DNA of 64,000 nucleotides from Lathyrus oleraceus (lineage: Eukaryota > Streptophyta > Magnoliopsida > Fabales > Fabaceae), in the NCBI RefSeq assembly GCF_024323335.1, contig NC_066579.1:2495001-2559000 (forward strand), in the 5' to 3' direction. The position numbers and the translations under genes were made by a program. This document shows, one piece after another, positions 30,619 through 42,506 of this stretch. The notes below the pieces were generated by a model. The model saw only the letters and a list, made by a program, of their open reading frames with translations. It ran no database searches and was not told the DNA's origin. Position 1 is the stretch's first letter. The number at the start of each line of letters is the position of its first letter.

Positions 30619-32023
30619 CCTGTTATTTTACTGTATTTTATTATGTTAATAATTTTTTTTAAAATTTTGAATATTCAAAAATTAATTCAAATTAAACAAC
30701 ATAAAACTTTACCATTAGTCTATGCAAATACACATTAATGATATTTATTTCATAAAGAAAACATTTGATCTCTTCATATAATAAAAGAGGATGCTTTGTT
30801 TACTGAAAACAATCTACTTTATAGCACTTTCACAATTGAAAAAAATGCCTTAGAATTAAAGAGAATTGAAATTCAAGACTTAACATCAAGAGCTTAACCC
30901 AAATGGTTCAATAGCAAAAATCTAAATGTAAATAATCTTAGAAATTTTGAATAAATTCAAATACTATATTAAAATTTTGAGGTGGACATGACTTAACCCT
31001 ATATAACCGGCTGATAATAGGCATATTACTCTCACTTGTAAACACATCTTCAAGTTTTGAACATAATTCGAGTGGTGTGAATGCAATTCGAGTGGTGTGA
31101 ATGCTGGTGGCGCAACAGATCATAAATTGATTCAGATCCCATCTTTGAATTTAAATTGAGTCTAACTCAACTTACAAAATCGACTTGAAAGCTAAAGATT
31201 ATATCCGCTTATAAACATATCTAATCATCTTTCATGCAATGTAAGACATTTAACACTAAGGCCTTATTAATTTTGAGAGTAACAAACATATCCAAGTAAA
31301 CAATTTATCATTTGATAAAAAAAATTTAAGTGTGCAGACATCACATCAATATGAAAGAACTCAAGAAATGAGGAAATATTATCCATATTTGTTTTGATGA
31401 GGAGTGCTAGGAACACTTTATGGATCCCATTATTTTAGGTAGAACTCATTCCCAAAGTGTAGTTTTCATATACATTTCACTCAATAATAGATTCAGTGAT
31501 AGAGAGAGGATTGAAATGACAAACAACTACAACCCCCAAGTGCCAATCTTCAAAAAAAAACTTCTAAAGAAAACTTGTTTTCCTTGTCATTTTCAAGGGT
31601 CTTCCTTGTGCCATGCACAGTTATTCTGTTCCTGCTACTCTTTATTGTGACCTCTAACAATCAAAAGTTATTATAGTTTTATCAGTCACAGAAAAACATT
31701 TTTGTGTGTTGTTGAAATTAAAAACAGAAACCAGAATCAATGGTGTAAAGAATAATTTTAATAAAAGCATGTGTTAATGTGTTAATTGTACCGGGAATGC
31801 ATCTAAAGAAATTTAATAAGAAATGTTAAAATTTATTTTAGAAAAAAACTATGCAATTGAATCCTAAGTAATGGAATGAGGCAGAACATTTATGTAAAGT
31901 CAAGAACCAAAAAATTGTTTCTAAATAGCAGTCTTAACTAAAGTTCTAGGCTAAAAAAGAATAGAAGGGTAAGTCACAAAATGACAAGTGTTGAGCAGAA
32001 ATTGACCTTTTGCATGTATATCT
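30619..32023. other. Spacer without recognised genes
   Basis: AT-rich DNA. A 19-base phrase (attcgagtggtgtgaatgc) is directly duplicated at 31067-31102. The part next to 32023 should hold the ribokinase 3' untranslated region. No gene is supported. Confidence 0.4.
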
Positions 32024-34457
32024 TCAATGGTGATTAAGAAGTTCGAGAACAGACTCTCTATCAGGCATGCTGGGAATTGCTCCCTTGACTTGAACACAAA
32101 GAGAAGCTGCAGCAGCTATTATGGTAAAATTTTCACATGTTAGTTAGGCACGTCTTTCTAAAGAGAAAATTCCAACAGCAAAATACATTCTGCCATACAT
32201 ACCGGCAAATCTGAGGCATTCCTTTTTGGACTTTCCCTCCACTAACGCTACAGAAAAAGCAGCAGTAAAAGTATCGCCAGCTCCGGTTGTATCAATGACT
32301 GTTTTAGCAAAAATGGCTGGTTGTTGAATTGGTTCTTCTCCTTCTATGAAAAGGGCAGATCCTTTGGCACCAAGTTTCACAAGAACTTGCTTAACACCCT
32401 GACAATTTAGAAATTTAAGATAAAAAAACACCAGAGATGAAACCACTACTGAGACTCTTGTAATGTCATGAAGACAAAAAACAACATTTATCTATCAGCC
32501 TTCCGGAAACAAACAAGACATCTGAAGAGACAATGTCAATCGAAGGCACGTTGGCACAGTCTGACAGATACAAAATTTAATTCAATAGTTTGAAGGGGAG
32601 TGTTACGGGTATGAGTGTTATGGAAATAGCATTCAAGTAGAACAACGTGCTGCAAAGAATTTTAATGGATCCCTATGGTACTACTTGAACTCACCAGTTT
32701 ATGGCATTTCGCAGCAGCTTGTGTAATCTCTTCAAAACTTTCAGTCGGTAATCCTGTAAGGCGACCAAGTTCACTTTCATTAGGACTAAAAATATCAACA
32801 AAATCCAGTAATTCTTGTGGAATTGGTGCATCCACTCCCCCAGCATCAAATATTACCGGGACACCAGCATTCCTTGCAGCCTGTATGCACAAACAAGAGC
32901 ATAGTACGGTTTGGCTAGTTAACAATCTCATGGATTGAAAATATAATCCACATGAAACATATCACATGTTCAAAAGTACAAGGGGCATTGATATCTGAAG
33001 CAAATACACTACAAATTTATCGTCAACACAGTCACCAACTCATAAATCACATTGGTCAAACACTATTCTCAAATGGCCTCTTCTTATAAAGGGGTCTACA
33101 AAATCTCTCCCAGTATGCTTCAACTAATTGTGTTTGGTTTTATGGTCGAAAGTATCAGAATAGATTCTTCTTCTGTCAAACATTTTAATATAAAACTACA
33201 TGTGTTTTGTTAATCTCAGACTCATGTATACTACAATGGTGAAAATTGATTTAGAATGCACTTTTTTTTTTAATAAAGTTGTTGATTTATAAGTATCAAC
33301 AACTTTGTTTACATTCAACATTACGAGAAAATCTAAAGAAATATTATTGTTAGTGATTGAATCCTGGACCAACAGCCTAAACTCATCTAGATCAAATCAA
33401 TGGATCTACCCCAATTGCATGTAAAGTAATTTATGTTTTAAACTTTAAATACATACATGCAAAAGTGAGTAGATAAGAAAATTTGAAGTTAAAAATCAAT
33501 TCTAAAGGCAAAAATTTCAAATCGCAACTTCAAGTTAGAACCAATTCTTAATACAAAATGAATTTTATTCGAAAACACTAAAACATGTAAAAACTAATTC
33601 TATGTTAAAAAATCAATTTTGTCTCTAAATTCTAATAGCAAACCTAAACACAAAAATAACTCCATTGTAACATAAATTACTTCAAACTCAATGATATCTG
33701 CAAAACCAATTTTATTCAAAACACCATTTTCAGATCAAAACTATCAATTGCAACTATGAACAAAAAAATCAAACCAAAAAAGACACTTCCACGTTCCTCC
33801 TAAAACAAAATGCAAAGCACCAACCTTTGCCACTTGAACATTAACAAAATCAGGAATCTCCCTCTGCAACAGAACAATCCCAGCGGAAGAAACAACCTCC
33901 AAATGCCGAAGCTGCAAACTCTGAGGCCAAAAACTCACATTAGCACCACCAACAATAACAATGGAATTCTGTCCACTATCCTGAAGCATAACAACGGCAT
34001 GTCCAGTCGGAGCAGACGGCACAACAGCTAGATAATCTAAACGAACACCACCCTCACGAAGAGCATCGGCGACGAGGTTTCCGTGAGCGTCATTCCCGAC
34101 CTGACCAACGAAGTAAGTCGGATGTGACAGTTTAGCACCGCAGCAAGCTTGGTTAGCGCCTTTCCCGCCGGCTAGAGTTTGACCGGTTTTTGCCGAGATT
34201 GTTTCGCCTTCCTTTGGGAGTCGGTCGATCTCGACGTAGATGTCAGCATTGGCGGAGCCTACGACGACGACCGGTGGGAGGTGGGATGAAGGGTTTGTGG
34301 CGGAACGCAAGATTGGGAGGTTTTGTTTGTCGTTTTGGTTGTTGAATCGAAGGAATTGGATTTGATTGAAGGTGGTGGGTGAAGCGGTGAAAGGGTTTAG
34401 GTTTGGTTGATTTGTGGGGTGCCAGTGGTTTGGTGGTGAAAGGGCTGTTTGGTTCAT
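32024..34457 (-). CDS. RBSK: Ribokinase (PfkB family), probably plastid-targeted
   Basis: ATP-dependent phosphorylation of ribose to ribose-5-phosphate, linking nucleoside breakdown to the pentose phosphate pool. Four exons (minus): 34457-33825, 32880-32695, 32398-32203, 32115-32024; all junctions are GT-AG and in frame, predicting 368 residues, close to the single plant ribokinase. Residues 1-60 are rich in Asn/Pro/Ser/Thr with few acids, as in plastid presequences. The core then shows VVVVGSANADIYVEIDRLP, the substrate loop GGKGANQA, VGNDAHG, the PfkB motif NESELGRLTG, and near the C-terminus the anion-hole/catalytic signature DTTGAGDTFTAAF with its catalytic Asp. No disruption is seen. The first ATG in frame was chosen; an out-of-frame ATG lies 40 bases upstream. 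Localisation is inferred. Confidence 0.93.
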
Positions 34458-34826
34458 CGTTGAAGTTTGATTCCGATCCTAACACAACGGCGGTCACTAT
34501 CAGTGTATGGAGATTTCAAAATAGTCAATATTACAAGCCCAACATAATGGAATAACAAAGTAAAATGGTATAGAGATTTCATTCTATTATTTTAATTTAT
34601 TAAAATTGTCTCGTTTTATTGAATATACTTTAAATTAGATAAAATAAAAAATGAATCATCGGTGATTTGGGTTAGCCGTATCTTCTTTGATTCCAAAAAT
34701 ACATATTTTTAGAGATTTGGCCACTACGAACCTTCGGTAATTTAGAAGTAGGAAATCTAGTCTGCCCATGCATTCAATGGTCCTCCATATTTTACATCGG
34801 AAATTTAACAAGTTAATTATTCTGCA

Positions 34827-34829
<3 letters not shown>
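34458..34829 (-). promoter_or_regulatory. Ribokinase 5' leader and upstream region
   Basis: Divergent of any other gene; expected to contain the ribokinase promoter. No specific motif is called. It is bounded on the far side by the TA microsatellite. Confidence 0.3.

Positions 34830-34908
<79 letters not shown>
34830..34908. repeat. (TA)n microsatellite
   Basis: About 39 uninterrupted TA units, some 370 bases upstream of the ribokinase start. Confidence 0.95.
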
Positions 34909-34911
<3 letters not shown>

Positions 34912-35089
34912 GACGTCATTTCAAATAATAAGTTTCAAATATAATTTGAATATCTTGTCATCATTAACATAATGATTTGGATGTCGGAATACTCACCTTG
35001 CAGGTACACCCTCCCACTTCGTCGCATCCGAAGCTTCCTTCTGTCGCAGCTTCCGTGACTCTACACATTTCTGGTTCTGGAACAGAACA

Positions 35090-35109
35090 GTAGCGCCATC
35101 TGTAGGAAC
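35090..35109 (+). other. Primer-binding site/leader of the Tat-type element
   Basis: 'tagcgccatctgtaggaacc' (35091-35110) is a slightly mutated form of the TGGCGCC-type PBS and leader seen in plant Tat and Athila elements. Confidence 0.6.
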
Positions 35110-35474
35110 CGAATTTTGACTCTCGTATACACCACGAGTTTCCATCTCCGTGTTCGATCTTCTAGCGTGGAATCACTTTCAACTTCGAAACGAAGGATTC
35201 AACAAAAATGAGAAGTTCAAGTTGTGTTCAATTGAATCGAATTCGACGTCGATAAATCTCTGACTTTCAATGCTTTTAAACTTCGTCGGTCCATAAAGAT
35301 GGTAAGATCTCGAGCTATGTGTTATGCCACAAAATGTGAAGTCACTTTAGCTATCGCTGGCGTAGCACCGTCAGCCACCAACCTACAAAAGGAAATTGTT
35401 AATGCCTCTAATGCAAACCTAGAGTCCAACGCTCTTCAGCAACCAGACATAATCCTTCCGCTGCGACCAAGGAC

Positions 35475-36178
35475 TAGGGGTATACATGAGTTAGTTTGAA
35501 TTTGATTTGGCCAAACCCAATACCCATCCATATAGGACACTCCGATTTGGGTGAGATGAAATAATCACCCCTAATATCAACGGGTTGGTTTGGACAAACT
35601 TATTAATTTTCGGGATGAGTTGGGTCGGACAGTGGGTTGTCCAAATAATTTTTCTGTTTTATTAATATTAAATGATTAAATGATATCATATTTTTTCAAA
35701 AATAATATTCAATATTTTTATTTTCTTAAAAAAAGTTAGATAACTTATTTTTACTATTTTTTAGCATCATAAAATAATAAATGATAACATCAACTAATAA
35801 AAATTATCATAAAATACTAGCAACAAACAAAAGTTGCATGACATAAAATTGTATTAGTATCAAAATAACTAAAGAGAGAAATATCCAAAATTAGTTAAAA
35901 TTATGTTTCACTAAAATAAATGTTCAAGAGACTAAAATTGCAACCACTAAGTTAATATTTATCAGAATCGTTCAAATTATAATAATAAATGTTTAATTAG
36001 TGGGTCGGTGGGTTTTTCTGGATTTGTGTTCGATTTTACCTAAAACCCAATTTTTTATGGGTTTTTTAAGTTTTTAAACCCATATCCACCAAATTATCCG
36101 ACCCAACTCACTTTTCTGGATTTTTTCGGGTGGATTTGATTGGGTTTTGTGGGTTGACCCAACCCATGTACACCCCTA
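35475..36178 (+). mobile_element. hAT-type MITE with 8-bp target duplication
   Basis: 704 bp. The termini TAGGGGTATACATG (35475) and CATGTACACCCCTA (ending 36178) are inverted repeats with one mismatch. The 8-bp direct repeat CCAAGGAC flanks it (35467-35474, 36179-36186), the hallmark of hAT insertions. The interior is AT-rich with GC-richer arms of 'gggttgacccaaccc'-type words, and it has no coding capacity. It sits inside gag. Confidence 0.92.
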
Positions 36179-36998
36179 CCAAGGACTAACCAAACGTCGT
36201 CGCTTTGGATTCAATCCCCAAATCCTATGAAGCAACTTGAAATCTCGCGCGATTTTGGCATTCTAAAGGCGAACCTTGGACTTCAAGATGCGAACGAGTT
36301 GATAAATGGCATCTATAACATCATTCAACAACAAAATTCCAAAGTAGTGGAATAAAGGTTCCATCGCCTATGAGAAATTATCCATCACATCCAACCCTGG
36401 GAAAATACAATGCAAAAAGCCGATTCGAGAAGAAACCGTTCTAAACGGCCAAAGCCGTCTACAGCAAAAGAAGACAGGAAAGTCCATAAACCAAAAGAAC
36501 ACTTTAAAGGCGGGAAATGTAATTCCCCTCTGCAGAGTCCGAGTGGAGATCGAGGCAGTTATGCTCCCTCTTTGGATCATAATGAACATCAACCAAGTCG
36601 AGCACAACCTAAGCATCTTATATGTGCTCAAATTTTAGAAAGAAAATTATCAAATCCATGCAAAAAAACCCAAACTGGAGGAATATAACGGGAAAGAAGA
36701 TCCTGACGAACACATGCAGCTTGTCAATGACCGACTAAACTATTATTGTGTCGAAGATTCTTCCAAATGTAAGTTGTTAGCATTGACGTTAGTCAGACTG
36801 TCCAGATTATGGTTTAATGGCCTTCTAGACGGTTATAGCGAATCATGGACGGATTTCTACGAGCGACTCATTGCACATTTCACCACACGGAAAAGACAAT
36901 CGGTTATTCTAGTTTCTCTTAGCCGCATCATACAGAGTGAGAGAAAGCTTACGATTGTGCATTGATCGGTTCACTTAAGTCATAATATAAGTAGAAGG

Positions 36999-39239
36999 TG
37001 TAACACCTTACTTCCTGACTCGATGTTTTAACTAAATAAATCTCAAACATTCACCAAGAAGGATATTACTCACGACCATTAAACCAAATCGAACCACACA
37101 ATAATAAAACAACTCATTTGATAAGCAACGGAATTACAAAAACACTTGGCATAAAATCCTTAACAGTATAATTAGTTCAAAAAGGCGGTTCATCGTGAAA
37201 TAAAAATCAAAACAGAAAGATACACAACATAAACAAATATAGGATATCCCAATCCCCTTGTGTTATGTATCAAAGCGACTCCAGCTATAGACCCGAGTGA
37301 CAAGCAACTAAAGAGGTACAACCCCGTTCTCAATCTCAAGCTCCTACTCAGATACCATATTATATGTACTATAGAAGAGCACAGATGCAACAATATAAAA
37401 ATGGGTGAGAATACATTCAAATAATAAACGGTGCATAACATCTAGGATAAACTCACACATATACGCAATCATCCACAAATTAAAAAAAAAAACCAACACC
37501 ATGTATTCACATCTCACCCACATCACAATCATCCAATCATAATCATGCCATATAATACAACAATTGACTCGACTCATGCTCGTCATGTTTCCCACTCTAA
37601 ACCAGACTCACAACTCAACTCCATATGCATACAATACCGACTCATTGTTTGGTTCTTCACATGAATCGAGTCCAATCTCGATGAACCCCGAGCCCTAACT
37701 ATGAGCTCCAAGCCCCCACTCAAGGCTTAGAACAAGTCATTAGTCTCAACTCCGAACTAGCAAACATGCCTCTCTCACAACAACGACAAATATTATGGAT
37801 GTGAAATAAACATGCAGTACAACCCTACTTTGACTATATATAATTACTCAACAATAAAAGATGCAAAACAATCCCACTCTAACTGTAATTAAATATATTC
37901 ACTGCATAAATAGTAACTCACAACTCAAATCACACTTCTCGTCAATTCAATAACAAGTATGCACAAAATTTACATCACATCATACATGTTAGTTTATCAC
38001 TCATTTTCACACTTACACATAATACTCGTTTATGTATAATTTCACTTCATAACACATAATTAATTTTGTAATTTAATTAATAAACTCATGTTCATCCAAA
38101 ATACACCAAACAACATCCAATCACTGACTGTCAGATAAAACCACCCTCAAAAACCAACTCAGCATATTAGAACACATATTTTGACTTGATGACGGGTAAC
38201 CTGTCACCAGGATGATGCTTGTCATCCTTCCCACCATCCAACATGTCACATTGGTGACAACCTAGCAAGACAGGCTCTTCAGGAGGCCATGGCAGTCTCC
38301 CCGTCATGTTCCTGACACCCCTCAAGGCTTCACAACGCATGACGTCTAGGACGTCGTATGGGTGACGCCTGTCACCCTGCTAACAAAAGCAGAATTTCAT
38401 TATGTTATGGTAGAATCTGCAAAAACCCACCCAAACACCTCTACACAATCCAGAAATAATACCCACATGACTCTCATCCCAAAAACATGTTAATTCCTAT
38501 TAATCTAACATGTTATTTCAATGATTTACCATACAAAAAAAAAACAGGATTAATTCATGTTTTGAAAATCCCAATTTCATGTCAAAACTCATGTTTATGA
38601 ACAACCAACATATGACACAATCACTACAAGAACAATACACGAAATTGTAGTCCAAACATGGTATAAAACATAATTTCAATCAATTATTCATCATACAACA
38701 CAAATCAACAAAAGAGAGAAAATCATATTGGAGGTTAAGGGAAAACTCTCTACCCTTTCATGAATTAAGCACCCATAGATGAAGAACTCCTACCTTGTAA
38801 CTCCAGAAAATTCAGCAAGCAAGCTCTGTAAGACCTATTCTCTCAAGCCCTAGCACTCCCTCCTCAAATTTATTCTTTTCTCCCATTCCTTTCTCTTTCA
38901 CGTACTGATAGAAAATACTCTAAAAATCTAATTTTGTCTAACTTTAGAATATATACTATTTTGTTTTGATTTCTCTAAATTACACTTTTTTCCCAACTCA
39001 AATTCAGTTTTCTTCCACTCACCACTAAACTATATCAATTCCCAAAATTGCCCAATTCCATGAATTCTCACCAATTTACACTTAATTAATTAATTATTAA
39101 ATCCCACTAACCCAATTAATTAACATAAAACACCACAAATACAGTCACCGGCCAAATATGTCACATATTCATAAAATAATTATTTAAATAAAATGCTTAA
39201 TTAAATTAAATAAGTGAAAAATTAAATCGGGGTGTTACA
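36999..39239 (-). mobile_element. Solo LTR (2,241 bp), chromovirus/Tekay-like ends
   Basis: Begins TGTAACACC and ends GGTGTTACA, flanked by the 5-bp duplication GAAGG (36994-36998, 39240-39244). No internal coding domain is present, so it is a solo LTR left by recombination. The minus strand probably is the sense strand: there it begins TGTAACACCCCGATTT and later has a leader-like purine-rich stretch with 'ggagggagtgctagggct' (about 38870). The lineage is inferred from the TGTAACACCCC ends common in legume gypsy LTRs. Confidence 0.85.
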
Positions 39240-39928
39240 GAAGGAACCGAAGAACCTCTTTAATGTTGGATCTTCGAGAATGGTCTCCTTCATGACCATT
39301 CTTTACGCACCAAACTTGGGAAGAAAAAGGTGAAAACAACTCAAGAAATGTTAAACCTATCTTAACCATACATCACATTGGAGGAGAACCTGAACACTCA
39401 CTTTGATAATTTGGCTTCATCTATTAATATTTACTCTAAGCGTCTGTCGGTAAAGGATCCCCGTAAGCAGAGGGAGGATACCGATAAAGGGACATATGGT
39501 CGGTATAAATAGGTATACTCCTCTTAACACTTCCCGAGAAAGGATATACCAAGAGTGTGCGAACACCAAGTTTATAAAAGCAAGAATCTGACCTTCAACA
39601 CCATATGAGAATCCGCCCAGACAGATATGTCAAAATATTGCTGCTTCCACAAGGAACATGGCCGTAACACTGATAACTACATTCAACTCAAGGATGCAAC
39701 TAACCAAGTACGTCCAAGGTGGAAAATGGGACCGAGAAGAATCCCTAAAGGCTAAGTCCCCCATGAAAGTTCACAAATCAGAGCCCCGCAACGAAAAGGG
39801 AGATACTAGCAAGAGCAAGCGCCCATATATTGTCGTCATCATTGGAGAGGCACCTTGAGCAAATTCCCCTTCCAAAAGTACGGCTAAGAGAAAGATAGTC
39901 CATAAGATGGTTGTTTACAAGAGCAAGG

Positions 39929-41786
39929 TGTCATACCCCAAAATTTGCCCGTTAATATTACAAGGCATTTTTTCAGGACACTCCAACTTATTTTTCAAGG
40001 CATTGATCCCAAAAGAACAAAGGCCCAGCACACAGATGGCCAAATCCAGAAAATGGCCCAAACTGGCCTGCTCGCTAGACGAGCAAATCCTTCGCCTAGC
40101 GAACCCTTCGCTACAATACTCGCTTAGCGAAGCTTGCGAATACCAGAAAATTCTGGGCTTCATTCTGAGCCCATTAGGTCACGAAAAAGCATTATAAATA
40201 CTAAGGACTTCATTCAGAAGAGGAGAACGAAAACGGAGAGAGGAGAACCCTAGCACACAAACCCTAACACCCACGGGAGGCAAACCCTGAAGGAACTCGG
40301 CGGCATCAAGGTGTACCTCTGCCCAATTCAATCCGATTTGCCGATTCAAAGTTGCAATTCAATTGCAAACAGGTTTACATTGCTATTACTGCCTTATGTT
40401 CTTAATTTGCATATGGCATTATGATTAAATTTATGAAAATATCTTAAGTTTGACATGTGAATTTTAGTATGTACCTGAATACCTTAAATGATTAACCATA
40501 TAATTACTGTAATGAAAGCCATAAGGCATAAAATTGGTTGAAATTGTACTGATATCAAAACCAGAATCCGCAGCTGCTCGCTAGCACATCGCTAAGCGAA
40601 CATGCAGCGAGTATTCGCTAAGCCTTCGCTAGGCGAGGCAGGAGCGAACGTGACAGTAGCTGACTTTTCTGTTCTGATTTTTCACTCATGTTTTATCATA
40701 GCCATGCATCATTTACCCGACCCTATTTACTGTTGTGATCTTTTTTTTTGTGGTGTAATCCTTGATTGCACCCTGATTTGGTGTCCTGACATGTTTTGTT
40801 GAGTTTTGTAAAGGTTCACATATCCCAGGAAAAGATTGCTTGTTAGGTATTCCACTTTATTTGTGGGATACCCTTGTGGAGATTCACCCTGAATTACTCA
40901 ATTGATTTTAATGTATTAATTTTATGGCAAAGATCCACCCTAAATTGCTTAATTGATCTTAATGTATTAATTTTAATGTGGGGATTCCTCCTAATTACCT
41001 AATTGATTGTAAACTACGGCCTTTGAATATTTGATCTTGGACCTCTCTTTGTTGCTTTACGGTATTACGGCATTATGGTCATGTCCCGCGAATGTGGGGA
41101 TACCCTTAGCCAAGACCCTTCGATTAAATCATCATAGTCCCTCGGATGTTGCCTTCGAATATATGATTTTGTCCCTCGATGACCCTTCGGTGTAGCTTAC
41201 GGTTAAATGATGATCGTCCCTCCGAATGCTAGGGTATCCTTACAAATGTTGCCTTCAATGACCAATCGATGACCCTACGATGACCCTTTTACATCCAAAG
41301 GACAAAACTACTTACTTCTCAATAGTAAGGACAGTTTTACCCTCATAAGGATAGGAAACGCCCTAAGGACCTTGGGTAGGTATAACTCTTAATTGCTTAC
41401 TCACAACTTAAAACACTTCTCACACCTCACACTTTTCAAAACTAAACGAATAACCACTTTGTATACATTCATACAAGAATCATTACAAAGTTAAATTCTC
41501 CTTTTCAAAACATTTCCTAAACATTTCTCAAACACTTTTTTTTTCCACACAAAAGAAAAACATGAGTGATCAAGCAATTAAGAGCCCATGGATGACCATG
41601 GATACAAAGGGTGCTAACACCTTCCCTTTGTATAATGTACCTCCCGAACCCAAAATCTAAATTAAGGTCTTTCCTGTTCTTTTCCACCTTTCCTTATTGG
41701 ATAAAAGAAAAGTCGGTGGCGACTCTTGCTAACTGCGACATTTGCTTTCCAAAGCAAAACACATAAAGTCAGTTCACCGTATGACA
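39929..41786 (+). repeat. 5' LTR of the Ogre element
   Basis: 1,858 bp, TGTCATACCCC...CCGTATGACA. Contains a TATA box (40193), clusters of 'tcgctaggcga'-like imperfect palindromes (40061-40140, 40575-40640), a roughly 60-bp duplicated phrase (40880-41010) and the 'gtcggtggcgactct' end typical of Ogre LTRs. Confidence 0.97.
40193..40200 (+). promoter_or_regulatory. TATA box in the 5' LTR
   Basis: TATAAATA, 264 bases into the LTR, followed by purine-rich sequence. It is the only strong TATA match in this part of the LTR and is conserved in the 3' LTR at 59323. Probable start of element transcription (U3/R border). Confidence 0.6.
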
Positions 41787-41790
41787 GAAC

Positions 41791-41808
41791 TGGCGACTCT
41801 GCTGGGGA
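41791..41808 (+). other. Primer-binding site of the Ogre element
   Basis: TGGCGACTCTGCTGGGGA, four bases after the LTR end. This matches the known Ogre PBS, complementary to the 3' end of a tRNA-Arg. Confidence 0.85.
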
Positions 41809-42506
41809 GTCATTAAAGAGAGGTTACCTTAAAAACAAGATCACTTATTCAAATTGTCTGATTTACTTTTAAAGGATTGCTTGGGTATTTTATGCTTGAG
41901 TGAAAGATCCTACACCCGGATCTAGTGTACCTTAGGTAAGTAGCAAAAGATCATCGCGACTATCCGGCGTATACCGGAATGGTCAAAATGATGGCTACGG
42001 TTAATGTGACACTTTGGATGTCCCGATGTTCCTCATGTTTACTTGAGGAAAAATTTGGCTTCTGTGTGGTGTCATCAAAGCATTAACCAGACCTTTAGAA
42101 CCCTAATTGACTCATCCTAGCCATTAGAAAGTAGTGAGATAACTGACTTCAGTTCCGACTGGGGTTGGTTGATACTCGATACTACACTCTTTGAGATTGG
42201 ACTTTAGGGAAGCTTTGGTCAACCACTTGGTGTTGCACTGAAGTGGACTTAAAGGAAGGTCGATGATTCGAGATCCTTCTAGAACCCGGTTACTATTCTA
42301 CGACAGGTTGAACCAACCAAACTTCAGTGGGGAGGGTACTTACCTATGGAACTCATGCAAGCCTCAAAACTTAGGAATGATTGTTGTGTGACTTGCTTGT
42401 GCTTGTTATTTACTTAACATCATAACATCATAACATCATAACATATGGCATTGTACTAACCATTTCAAGGACTTAGGGATTTAAATTTGCTCTGTTTTGT
42501 AAGGCT
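41809..42506 (+). other. Ogre 5' untranslated leader
   Basis: About 0.7 kb without coding potential. A 'cataacat' motif is repeated four times just before ORF1 (42419-42446). It serves as the element's leader and may include packaging signals, which cannot be located by eye. Confidence 0.6.

Larger units (their letters stand above)
34910..39928 (+). mobile_element. Ty3/gypsy (Tat-lineage) element, 5' part, with nested insertions
   Basis: A probable LTR end (34910-35088) is followed by a 'tagcgccatctgtaggaacc' PBS/leader and a decayed gag (35299-39928). The host sequence is interrupted by a hAT-type MITE (35475-36178) and a solo LTR (36999-39239), and is cut off at 39928 by the Ogre element. 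After the Ogre element (60921 onward) I could not recognise the continuation, so the rest may be lost or too diverged. Confidence 0.75.
35299..39928 (+). pseudogene. Tat-type gag, broken and three times interrupted
   Basis: Exposed host pieces are 35299-35474, 36187-36998 and 39245-39928. The middle piece contains the retrotransposon gag domain near 36665-36960 (EYNGKEDPDEHMQL, LWFNGLLDGYSESWTDFYER, LIAHFTTRKRQ). The last has a CCHC-like knuckle, YCCFHKEHGRNTDN (about 39632-39675), in which the final Cys is Tyr, then RPYIVVIIGEAP near 39819-39856, a phrase typical of the Tat gag/protease spacer. Frames change between and within pieces. Bridging the MITE and the solo LTR restores a plausible continuous reading, confirming that these are insertions. 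Confidence 0.75.

Noticed and set aside
31420..31650. 76-codon frame with three Cys near its end
   Set aside because: No signal peptide and no NCR-type cysteine spacing; not called as a second NCR gene.
39915..40197. Open frames spanning the LTR start, duplicated at 59021-59327
   Set aside because: Identical in both LTRs and without protein features; LTR non-coding sequence.
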